DNA from: Bacteroidetes bacterium GWF2_38_335
Lineage (GTDB): Bacteria; Bacteroidota; Bacteroidia; Bacteroidales; GWF2-38-335
Length of the DNA stretch: 64,000 bases
Direction of reading: 5' to 3'
NCBI GenBank assembly: GCA_001769535.1
Contig: MEOH01000010.1
Coordinates: 192,414-256,413 of the forward strand
A program made the position numbers and the translations under genes. Shown in pieces: positions 9,897-17,901 of the stretch (within the stretch, counting starts at the first letter, position 1; each line of letters begins with the position of its first letter). Under the pieces are notes generated by a model. The model was not told the DNA's origin. It saw nothing but the letters and a program-made list of their open reading frames with translations, and made no database searches.

Positions 9897-10418
9897 TTAC
9901 TCATTTAAAACAGCTAAAAGTTGAATGTTTAATTCAGGATGCTTAGAAATGTATTTTCGATAGAATTTGTAATTTCTAATTATTAATCTGTCAATTGTTT
10001 GCGGGTTCCAAAAGAAAATAATAACAAATTTTGCTTCACTTTCGATTACATCAGCCGCTTGAAAATCTTCTGAAAAAAATCTTAATGACAGGTTTTTCAA
10101 TGAATCGAATTTTACTGAATCTATATAATCCCCACTCCCTCTAATAACAACGCTTCCAACTGGAACTTTATAGGAAAGAAAATTATTTTCAAAATAAGAT
10201 TTGAATTCATTTCTATTGGTCGAAATACAACTCAAATATCCAACTGAATCTGGTTCCAAAATACTATATATTAAATCCCTCGGATAAAGAAGTATTTGCT
10301 CATGTGAAACAACAATATCCTGATTTTTAACGCCCAGTTTTTTCAAAGCTTTTTGTTCTTCCATTTGACAAAAAATAAGATAGGGGTACAGGGCTATTGT
10401 TAAAATTAAATACTTCAT
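9897..10418 (-). CDS. Secreted hypothetical protein, 173 aa
   Basis: The protein starts with a hydrophobic export signal (MKYLILTIALYPYLIFCQ) and is otherwise soluble and charged. The cysteine near residue 17 could be a lipobox cysteine, but the context (LIFC) is poor. I do not recognise a domain. It is separated by about 100 nt from the upstream metallopeptidase-like gene and reads the same way, so co-transcription is possible. The composition is typical of a real gene. Confidence 0.6.
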   Translation of the reverse strand: MKYLILTIALYPYLIFCQMEEQKALKKLGVKNQDIVVSHEQILLYPRDLIYSILEPDSVGYLSCISTNRNEFKSYFENNFLSYKVPVGSVVIRGSGDYIDSVKFDSLKNLSLRFFSEDFQAADVIESEAKFVIIFFWNPQTIDRLIIRNYKFYRKYISKHPELNIQLLAVLNE

Positions 10419-10524
10419 GTACTATATGTAATTATTTGTGGTTTTAAGTTTTAACAGTATTACAATATTTTTGGTAAAATAATGTCTATACATAACAAAA
10501 TTCAAAAATAAATAAAATCCTCAA

Positions 10525-11274
10525 TTATTCTTGAATCAATTTGATGAGTTCTTCATTGAAATTTTCATTCTTTGCTTTAACAATTAATTCTTTCAGAGGA
10601 ATTTTAGTCGTAAAATATCTAAAAATGTAATTGTATTTGATATAGCTTCCGCGGTCTGGATTTTCCATTATTTCCATTATTTCCTTTTTACTAAGAACAA
10701 TATCTGAATCTGAGAATTGATCTGCTACATAAATTGCAAAACCCTCATAGAACCAAATAGGACCCATGCCTTCTTCGTTCCCTTTTAATATTCTTATATG
10801 CAATTGGTGTGCAATTTCATGAGTGAGTAGTTTTTCAAAAGATCTTTCTTCGATTCCCTCAGGATAAACTTTAGAATAAAATTCCGGAGAAACAGATATT
10901 AAGGTCCTTTTTTCCAAAGCAGCGCAATACGTATCAGGCAGAATTATTGATGTGTCAGCTCCTGCAATTTTAAGCAGTGCGGTGTTAAATTTTTTTTTAT
11001 CATCAAAGATGATAACACTGTCCATAAATTCATCTATTGTTAATTCCCTCCAGCAATATTTTCTGGAAAAACTCTTAATGGTTTTTCTTGCTGCATATAT
11101 ATAGTTCTGAAATTCATGCCTTCTATCTTCTAAAGACTCTGGTAAAATCAACCGAATGGAAAGTGTTTCTTTTATTTCCAGTTGCGAACCGGCTTTTCTC
11201 ATGTCTTTGTCTTGTTTTGGATTATTACACGAAATCGTACCAAACAAAAATATATAAATAAAAAGTTGTCGCAT
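10525..11274 (-). CDS. Gluzincin-type metallopeptidase lipoprotein
   Basis: This 249-aa protein has a signal peptide with a probable lipobox cysteine at C16 (GTISC), which points to a membrane-anchored periplasmic or surface protein. The zinc motif HEIAH is at residues 152-156, and the third ligand E177 sits in WFYEGFA, 20 residues after the last His, as in gluzincins. The fold around it resembles small M1/MA-clan lipoproteins, but I cannot place it in a named family. The catalytic residues are intact, so peptidase activity is likely; the substrate is unknown. Confidence 0.72.
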   Translation of the reverse strand: MRQLFIYIFLFGTISCNNPKQDKDMRKAGSQLEIKETLSIRLILPESLEDRRHEFQNYIYAARKTIKSFSRKYCWRELTIDEFMDSVIIFDDKKKFNTALLKIAGADTSIILPDTYCAALEKRTLISVSPEFYSKVYPEGIEERSFEKLLTHEIAHQLHIRILKGNEEGMGPIWFYEGFAIYVADQFSDSDIVLSKKEIMEIMENPDRGSYIKYNYIFRYFTTKIPLKELIVKAKNENFNEELIKLIQE

Positions 11275-11532
11275 ATTTTTTTATTGTTTGACGAAACTCT
11301 ATAGCTATAAGTTACAGTTAACCTGTCAAATCATTTTTCGCTATATTTTTATATGGTAGTCCCTAACAATAAATAATCATGTGGAAGTCAATAATTTCAA
11401 ATTAGTTATTTTGTTGAAACAATATTTCTGAAAGGTCGAATTTATATTGATAAGCAATAGGCCAGCAACATTTTTGTTAAAAAAATAAGAATGAAAAGAA
11501 TCAAAAGATTAACTCTAAACTAGATTAATGAG

Positions 11533-11563
11533 TTGTAAAAACAAACATTTCTATATATTTTTG
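11533..11563 (+). promoter_or_regulatory. Bacteroidota promoter for the VOC lipoprotein
   Basis: TTG (11533-11535), a 20-nt spacer and TATTTTTG (11556-11563) match the Bacteroidota consensus. The predicted start of transcription (about 11570) lies downstream of the in-frame ATG at 11528, which rules out that start and supports ATG 11588. The rest of the 11275-11587 gap is AT-rich with nothing else notable. Confidence 0.6.
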
Positions 11564-11587
11564 CAGCGTAAAATAAAAAATAATAAC

Positions 11588-12118
11588 ATGAAAACACTAC
11601 TACTTTCAATTGTAATTATCTCATTAATTGCTTCCTGCAGTTCAGAAAAAAAAGAGGACTCAAAAAAAGACGCAAAACAAACAGATTCTGTTACTTCACA
11701 AACTGTGGCTTGTGAGTGGAACCATGTAATCAACTGGTTTGAAATTCCTGTGACCGATTTTGACCGTGCAAAACTGTTTTATGAAACCATTTTGGGCATC
11801 GAAATGCAAACAATGGTTGATTCATCTGATGTTGAAGCCGGACCATATTCCATGGGATTTTTCCGTGACATGAATGACTCGACAGCAGTAAGCGGAGCAA
11901 TTGTCAAATCAAATTTTTGCAAGCCAAACAAAGACGGTGGGGTTACCATTTATTTAAATGCCAATCCTGACTTAAGTGTTGTTCTTGGTAAAATAGAAAA
12001 AGCCGGTGGAAAAATAACCATGCCGAAAACCCCAATTGGTGAAAACCATGAGCATGGATTTATGGCCATGTTTATTGATACCGAAGGAAATGTTATGGCA
12101 TTACACTCAGCAAACTAA
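11588..12118 (+). CDS. VOC-fold (glyoxalase/bleomycin-resistance-like) lipoprotein
   Basis: I chose ATG 11588 because it begins a clean lipoprotein signal (MKTLLLSIVIISLIASC, cysteine 17) and follows the predicted promoter. After a charged Lys/Asp/Ser linker, a single vicinal-oxygen-chelate domain spans about residues 45-176. It opens with HVINWFEIPVTDFDRA and ends with FIDTEGNVMALHS, the usual start and end of this fold. Proteins of this type include glyoxalase and antibiotic-binding members; the substrate cannot be read from the sequence. Anchoring at the membrane is less usual for this fold. A strong hairpin terminator follows. Confidence 0.82.
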   Translation: MKTLLLSIVIISLIASCSSEKKEDSKKDAKQTDSVTSQTVACEWNHVINWFEIPVTDFDRAKLFYETILGIEMQTMVDSSDVEAGPYSMGFFRDMNDSTAVSGAIVKSNFCKPNKDGGVTIYLNANPDLSVVLGKIEKAGGKITMPKTPIGENHEHGFMAMFIDTEGNVMALHSAN

Positions 12119-12120
12119 AA

Positions 12121-12158
12121 AAAAATTGAGCCGTTTGGTTTCAGACGGCTCAATTTTT
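12121..12158. terminator. Bidirectional terminator
   Basis: The arms AAAAATTGAGCCGT (12121-12134) and ACGGCTCAATTTTT (12145-12158) are perfectly complementary. The stem can extend inward by three more pairs, one of them a G-U wobble, to a GTTT loop. T-runs on both strands serve the VOC gene and the convergent T9SS gene. Confidence 0.85.
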
Positions 12159-12178
12159 TAAACTTATAAACTCCCTTT

Positions 12179-14296
12179 TTAGAACCCCTGCTTTATCATT
12201 TTTTTTGATTTTACTTCATCTTCTCCAACAACAATAACACTAAAAAATGTTGTATTGATTGTCTCTTCGGGAATGTAAACCTTTTGGTTGTTTTCAACAA
12301 CTTCAACTTTTTTATTATATAACTCCCTTCCTGTTACATCAATAATTTTCAAAATGTAACTGCCTTTCTTATCTGAGAACCAGACTTCAATTTGGTTATC
12401 TGATCTGTTAATCAGTATTTCCCCAATATAAAAATCATTGCATTTCATAGCAATCGGGTCAAAAACTTCTCTGACTCCGTTAAAATCGGTTTGGGACAAC
12501 CTGTAATATTGTAAGGCTAATGGCTCAAAGTCGTCATATTTATATGTAAATGTAAACCCCTGGGTAGACCCGGCCCCTTTGATTGTGGCCATTGTTAAGT
12601 AATTTATACCATCAGTTGATTTTTCAAGGGTAAAATAGTCATTGTTTATTTCTGACGCTGTTTCCCATGTAAGTTCAACAACGGAATTGTTGCACTTTCC
12701 CCAAAAACCTGTTAGTTCAACAGGCAGACTTTCACAATCAAGTGATGCCCCGCCGGACAATGACCAGTCGAGGGTGTATGGGCTTGTTGTGGAATAGTAG
12801 TTGTCGACAAGAACCGTAAAAGTCTGTCCAGCGGTTACATTTAATTGGTTGACATACCCATCGTCCCAGATACCTTCGCTGTCGTCACCTGAACCGGACT
12901 TCAACCCTGTTGAAGCAAATGGGTTAATGCCATTTACGTATAAAAAAACCAATCCATCCCAGCCATCACCATAACTTTCCTCAAGACTGATCGAATATAA
13001 ACAGTCGCCGGATGGGCAATTTACTACGGTGTAGGAGATATCTCCGGGTGTCCAACCTGATGTTACAACAGCAACACTGTTATGGTCATAAATAATGTAC
13101 CTTTCCTCATCAGGAAATATATACGGTTGATAATCTGTTGTGATCACATCTCCATTATCAACGGTAAAATAATGCCTTTCCGGTCCATAACCAGTATAAA
13201 TTTGTTTATAGGCAGCTGCGTATGAACATCTTATTGGTGACGTAGAAGGTGGCGCAGTCAATCCTGACCAAATTGCAAAGTCATAATCATCTGTCCCGTT
13301 TTGAGGGACTATTGAAAGCTCAATTACTCCGTCGGTCTGGGCTTGAAAATAAAACCACTGTGACTGGTGCTCATCATCCAAAAGACACCCTCTGTTACTG
13401 GCATCTAAATCGGTAATATTGCCAGGCCCGTCACTATTTCCACTGATCTGAGCATCTGAACACACGGTAGGAGCCCAACCACAATCCTGCCCTTCCATTG
13501 GGACAACAGTTGAAGTATAAAAGTTGTAGGCAGAATTTCCCATCCCTGATGAGGCAAAGCTGCCACACTCAAACCAATACGATACTCCAGATGTTAATGT
13601 TAATGTGATTGTCGGGTCTGCATCCCCATAACCGTCATCATTAGAAGCGACCAATGTTCCGCAGCACGATCCGGAAAAAATTCTCAGATAAGTATCTCCG
13701 TTGCTATTTCTCATATCGAAGGTATATGATGCAGTGGTTGTGCAATCATATCTATAAAAAACATCATAATAACCCATTCCGGCACAGTTATCTGAACAAC
13801 CGAGGACACCTGAAGTATTATAGCTTGCTGCTATTTGGGCATAGGTAATTGATATTGCACCGGCACAGGCATCATTTGCCGGTGAGGCACATGCGGCAGA
13901 ACAAGTTACCGCTTTTGTCCTGCTTGAGGCAGCTTCACCACACGATGAATTTGTATGGGTGTAAAAACGTATGTTCCCTGATAATGTAGCGGTCCAGTTT
14001 ACCGGTGTGGTGCTCCAAGCATAAGAAACTGTACCCGTTGAATTGCTGATTGTAATAAAATCAGTTGCAATTGAACTGGTAAACGTATAATTGTTACCGT
14101 TAACTACCGTCACAACTGAATATTCACCTGCATATCCAGCTGATGTTATTGTTTCCGGTGACCCACTACAGGCAGGAACATAGGTGGTGGAAGGATATTG
14201 CCCATAAGTTGCGGTGAGACACTGCGAAAAAGCTTCCTGCAATGTGGCAATTATAACCAATATGATAACAAGCAGTATTTGTTTTAAGAAACCCAC
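12179..14296 (-). CDS. Secreted T9SS protein with pre-peptidase-like domain
   Basis: The frame is open from a TTG at 14341, but GTG 14296 gives a canonical signal peptide (GFLKQILLVIILVIIATLQEAFSQ region) and is preferred; no ATG is available. The mature part carries a domain near residues 150-270 (ANDACAG start, GDTYLRIFSG, FECGS) resembling bacterial pre-peptidase C-terminal domains. More Cys-rich beta modules follow, then a fibronectin-like module (WETASEINNDYF) and a C-terminal T9SS sorting domain. It is likely an exported surface or extracellular protein without a visible catalytic domain. The exact start is uncertain. Confidence 0.8.
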   Translation of the reverse strand: MGFLKQILLVIILVIIATLQEAFSQCLTATYGQYPSTTYVPACSGSPETITSAGYAGEYSVVTVVNGNNYTFTSSIATDFITISNSTGTVSYAWSTTPVNWTATLSGNIRFYTHTNSSCGEAASSRTKAVTCSAACASPANDACAGAISITYAQIAASYNTSGVLGCSDNCAGMGYYDVFYRYDCTTTASYTFDMRNSNGDTYLRIFSGSCCGTLVASNDDGYGDADPTITLTLTSGVSYWFECGSFASSGMGNSAYNFYTSTVVPMEGQDCGWAPTVCSDAQISGNSDGPGNITDLDASNRGCLLDDEHQSQWFYFQAQTDGVIELSIVPQNGTDDYDFAIWSGLTAPPSTSPIRCSYAAAYKQIYTGYGPERHYFTVDNGDVITTDYQPYIFPDEERYIIYDHNSVAVVTSGWTPGDISYTVVNCPSGDCLYSISLEESYGDGWDGLVFLYVNGINPFASTGLKSGSGDDSEGIWDDGYVNQLNVTAGQTFTVLVDNYYSTTSPYTLDWSLSGGASLDCESLPVELTGFWGKCNNSVVELTWETASEINNDYFTLEKSTDGINYLTMATIKGAGSTQGFTFTYKYDDFEPLALQYYRLSQTDFNGVREVFDPIAMKCNDFYIGEILINRSDNQIEVWFSDKKGSYILKIIDVTGRELYNKKVEVVENNQKVYIPEETINTTFFSVIVVGEDEVKSKKMIKQGF

Positions 14297-14480
14297 AACT
14301 CTTTTTTTATAAAATATACGGCCATGTTGTGCAGAAGTCAATGGATTTATACCCGGGTAATTTTACCTTTTTACATTTTATGTAACAAAACGACGGACAA
14401 AAGTTAACTTTTTATTGATTAAAGCACTTATATTTTAAAAAATAAGTGCGAATTTTTTTTATGACGGTTAAATAAGGCAA

Positions 14481-14798
14481 TTGTCTGACACTAAAAATTA
14501 CTTTTTGGATATTGAGAAATTTTGCACAAGGGACTATATTAAATTAAGATTGCCCTTTGAAGGTCAAATTTCTTTTATTGAAAACCCTGAATTGACCCAT
14601 TCAATGATCTCAGATGAAATAAACAAACATCTTCATTCATCGACCACAATTACAACATCAGGTTACCTAAAAAATGTAAAACTGCATAATGATTTCAAGA
14701 GTTCCTATTCATCAAGCCATAAAAGGAACTTTCTGAAAAATGAACGATTCTCTATTTATCATCTGATGTTTGATTATTCCGGAGTGGTTTCGGATTAA
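14481..14798 (+). CDS. Doubtful small hypothetical ORF
   Basis: This 105-codon frame has no early ATG; it would start at TTG 14481 just after an in-frame stop at 14469. The product has no signal peptide, domain or recognisable motif, although its composition (charged and aromatic, not low-complexity) is not absurd for a protein. It sits between two secreted-protein genes. It could be a real small gene, a decayed fragment or chance. Without it, the 14297-14986 stretch would be an AT-rich gap with no other feature I can name. Confidence 0.25.
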   Translation: MSDTKNYFLDIEKFCTRDYIKLRLPFEGQISFIENPELTHSMISDEINKHLHSSTTITTSGYLKNVKLHNDFKSSYSSSHKRNFLKNERFSIYHLMFDYSGVVSD

Positions 14799-14986
14799 TA
14801 AGTGATAAGTCACAAAAATAATTTATGTTTTTGTTTCCGCCTTCCTCAATGTTTGAAAATGAAACCTTTATAATTTACTGCTTTATCAAAAAAAATACTA
14901 TTTTTGAATACTAAGTTTTAAATCAAAACTTTTATTGGTAAATTTAAAAGAAATATTGCTGATGTATTTGTCTAAAATTATTTGTC

Positions 14987-16597
14987 ATGATTAAAAAAAT
15001 GCTACTCGTTGTTTTAGTTATTGTTGTCAACGAAACCCATGCCCAAAGCCCTGTTAGGTTAGGACTTAATTTTCCTTTTAGGAATCCCGAACTGACAAGT
15101 ATTGATAACTATATGTCCCACATACAGGAAAGCGGAGCTCAAATTTATCGCCAAATGACTTATGCCGACTTGTTATGGAGGCAGGTTGAGCCAACAAACA
15201 ACAATTGGCAATTCGGTTATGCCGATAGCATTTTTTTAAATTATACGGATTTTGAATTCGTTGGTAACTTGTTTTGCTTTTCAATAGCAAGTAGTGATAC
15301 CAATAATGTTGGCTATCAGGTCCCTTGGAGAGCTTGTGATGGGTTGCCTGTTTGTGGATGGAATTATGATTTGGATAGTTCAGATACAAAGGATTACTTA
15401 TCAACCTGCATAAGCAGGTATTCAAACATTCATTACTGGGAGCTTGGAAATGAAAGCGAAAACAGTTCCTACCCTCTTGGTATCCCAAATATGGATTTTA
15501 TTGATTTCACAAGATATAATTATAATTGGATTAAGGAACTTGATTCACAGGCAAAAGTATTGTTGCCCGGTACCCTGGGTACGTATGATGTCCCCTTTAC
15601 AAGCAAATATAATTGGTACCATACAGTTTTTGCCAACGATATAGGTAACTATTTTGACATTTTCAGCTTTCATGACTATAATGCATGGTGGACCACCCCC
15701 GTGCATATTGATAGCATAATAGCAATACGTGACAATTACGGGCTGCAACCAAAAGAAATATGGATAACCGAGAGTTCAGTTTCATCACTTTACGATTCAA
15801 TTAGTCCAAATTATGTGAGTATAGATGAACAGGCAGCAGATGTGTGGAGGCGGACAACAATTGCCTGGGCAAAAGGTATCAATACTTTTATTTGGCATGG
15901 GTGCTGGAGCAGTGGGATGCCTTCTGAATGGGCCGAATTTGGCCTTCTTGACCATACAGGCAAAAAGAAAAAATCTTTCCATTCATTTAAATTGCTTTCT
16001 GAAAAAATTATTTCATTTGATTCGGCACAGGTTGTAAGTCAGGGAATTGCTGTTGATGACAATAATTCTGAAACAGGTGGGAATGGTGTCTGGGTTATGA
16101 AATTTATAGTTAATGATGAAAACAAATATGTAATGTGGAGCAGGGACAACCAGTCTTTTCAACTGACCCCCTCTTCTAATGCAACATATAAGATTACCAG
16201 TGTTGTCCCTTACTTCATTTCGTTAGATGGAGAGACTGTTTCATTTGAAATAGACTCTGTTGATGTTGCATCCGGCAATTCACATGTTTTTAATTTATCA
16301 TCGCTGCCAATATTGGTGGAAGAAACAAATGCCGACCCCATTAATGAAATATCAGAAAAAATATTTGTTAAAGTTTTTCCTAATCCTGCAAATGAATCCA
16401 TTGAAATTGTTAATTTACTGAGTTTTCAAACAGAGTTTATTATACTTGATATTAACGGAAAAGTGTTTTATAAAATACTCCTTGACCCATTGGAAAATAA
16501 GAGTTTACCGGTTGATGGAGCTTCAAAAGGTACTTATATTTATAAAATACTTAATAATAGAACAATTATTCAGGAAGGAAAATTAATCATTAACTAA
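14987..16597 (+). CDS. Secreted clan GH-A glycoside hydrolase with T9SS sorting domain
   Basis: This 536-aa protein has a signal peptide (residues 1-19, ending THAQ). The TIM-barrel domain (about 24-335) has the clan GH-A hallmarks: acid/base E156 in YWELGNES and nucleophile E262 in IWITESS. A small beta-sandwich (about 345-450) follows, then a T9SS sorting domain (about 455-536, FPNPANESIEI). It is thus an exported retaining glycosidase. The family (GH5, GH30, GH39 or a relative) and the sugar cannot be fixed by eye. No sus-type transport genes are adjacent. Confidence 0.8.
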   Translation: MIKKMLLVVLVIVVNETHAQSPVRLGLNFPFRNPELTSIDNYMSHIQESGAQIYRQMTYADLLWRQVEPTNNNWQFGYADSIFLNYTDFEFVGNLFCFSIASSDTNNVGYQVPWRACDGLPVCGWNYDLDSSDTKDYLSTCISRYSNIHYWELGNESENSSYPLGIPNMDFIDFTRYNYNWIKELDSQAKVLLPGTLGTYDVPFTSKYNWYHTVFANDIGNYFDIFSFHDYNAWWTTPVHIDSIIAIRDNYGLQPKEIWITESSVSSLYDSISPNYVSIDEQAADVWRRTTIAWAKGINTFIWHGCWSSGMPSEWAEFGLLDHTGKKKKSFHSFKLLSEKIISFDSAQVVSQGIAVDDNNSETGGNGVWVMKFIVNDENKYVMWSRDNQSFQLTPSSNATYKITSVVPYFISLDGETVSFEIDSVDVASGNSHVFNLSSLPILVEETNADPINEISEKIFVKVFPNPANESIEIVNLLSFQTEFIILDINGKVFYKILLDPLENKSLPVDGASKGTYIYKILNNRTIIQEGKLIIN

Positions 16598-16644
16598 CAA
16601 TAATGAATTCAGCAATTGTTTTCAACTGCTCTTAAAACCCTGTT

Positions 16645-16986
16645 TCATCTCACTTTCCCAAATGGTTTCCTCATCACATAGTCCAAAGCCATTTCTTCCA
16701 ATTGGCTGTCGGTTTTTACATCCCCTTCAAGTATCCATTTTTCAAGTTCTGCACGGATAAAATACAGTTTATTGCCCTTCTTTTTGTGGGGGATCATGTT
16801 TTTTGATGTCTTGTCGTAGATCGTGGCCATGGCAAGGTTAAGGAAATCTGATGCCTGTTCCACGTTCATCATATCAAGTGCCTTTTTTCCGAAAGAGTTA
16901 CTGTTTTTTGCAAATGCCTTATCAACGGACTCTTCAATAAGCTGTTCAAGGTCTTGTTTTGTTGCGATAAAAATTTTATTCTCCAT
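16645..16986 (-). CDS. Small helix-turn-helix DNA-binding protein
   Basis: I start it at ATG 16986 (MENKIFIATK); the longer frame would add 18 unlikely residues. The 113-aa product has an amphipathic N-terminus. It then has a helix-turn-helix of the excisionase/MerR-like HTH_17 type (VEQASDFLNLAMATIYD, then IPHKKKGNKLYFIRAELEKWI). Such proteins are frequent in Bacteroidota near mobile elements and act as excisionase-like or regulatory factors. No integrase or plasmid gene is visible here, so its target is unknown. Confidence 0.72.
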   Translation of the reverse strand: MENKIFIATKQDLEQLIEESVDKAFAKNSNSFGKKALDMMNVEQASDFLNLAMATIYDKTSKNMIPHKKKGNKLYFIRAELEKWILEGDVKTDSQLEEMALDYVMRKPFGKVR

Positions 16987-17084
16987 GCTTTTATTTATAA
17001 GGTTATCCTTTGTTTTTTTTAAGTGCAAATTAAAAAACATGCAATTTACTTAAACAATCCATGCTGGTACAAACTATTTCTCAA

Positions 17085-17897
17085 TCATGGCACAACTACA
17101 GTTTTTGATTTTGAAGAGTATGCACTGAAATATCCCAACGCCCCATTACTGAAGTTTGATTTTGGGTTTGCCGGGGTTGATGAGTGCATTCCGCCACCCG
17201 ACTGGCTTAAAGATAAAAAGTAATCATAAACACTTTTATCAATACATTGAGCCATTATCTCAACAGCATCCCCGGATAATATTTTGTTGCTTGCATCTCC
17301 ACTTCCGGGATCAGTAAAAAGTGGGGCTGTTATTGATTTCCCATCATCAAAACGATCTTCAAAAATAAAAATATTGTTTTGTGTTTGTCCATTGATGATT
17401 TCAACAAACCGGTAATAATTTTTAATCCCCATCGGGTCTAAAAGTTCTACACTTGCCATATTTGTTTTGTGGCTTAAAGCCCCAATACTTGTAAATGTAA
17501 TCGTGTCAATAGCAACAGGATATGGCATAGATGAAATTGCTGTATATGTTTTTTCATCAACTGTTACCTTAAGTGTGTATGTATTGCCCGGAATACCAAT
17601 TATTGAAAATGAAGAATAAATACCTGCTGAAGTTTCGGTCAGGGTTTCAAAATTGCCGTAATTATCACGAAGGGTTATTACTGCACCCGATATTTCGGGG
17701 AATGTATTTGTTTCATCAAAATTGACTGTTTCAGAAAGCTTGACCTGACAATTTGCAGAATCAGTCATTTTTGCTTCAATAACTAACTTGGGATCTGATG
17801 AATTTAGGTTGACATCAATGACTTTCTCGCATGAACTTAGTATCAATATGCCAAAGCTTGTCAGCAACATTATTATTTTTAAGCTATATTTTTTCAT
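17085..17897 (-). CDS. DUF4249-family lipoprotein, partner of the TonB receptor
   Basis: I start it at ATG 17897, which begins a lipoprotein signal (MKKYSLKIIML...ILSSC, cysteine 23). The frame extends further upstream, but that would overlap the receptor gene. The 270-aa product has an early beta domain (DVNLNSSDPKLVIEA, then SGAVITLRDNYGNFETL) typical of DUF4249 proteins, which are regularly encoded just after TonB-dependent receptors with an N-terminal carboxypeptidase-like domain. The receptor stops 4 nt upstream. By context it is a surface-exposed accessory protein for substrate capture; the ligand is unknown. Confidence 0.8.
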   Translation of the reverse strand: MKKYSLKIIMLLTSFGILILSSCEKVIDVNLNSSDPKLVIEAKMTDSANCQVKLSETVNFDETNTFPEISGAVITLRDNYGNFETLTETSAGIYSSFSIIGIPGNTYTLKVTVDEKTYTAISSMPYPVAIDTITFTSIGALSHKTNMASVELLDPMGIKNYYRFVEIINGQTQNNIFIFEDRFDDGKSITAPLFTDPGSGDASNKILSGDAVEIMAQCIDKSVYDYFLSLSQSGGGMHSSTPANPKSNFSNGALGYFSAYSSKSKTVVVP

Positions 17898-17901
17898 GGT
17901 T

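Noticed and set aside
16645-16986. HTH protein as the excisionase of an integrated element
   Set aside because: No integrase, attachment repeats or other element genes are nearby, so only a generic DNA-binding role is supported.
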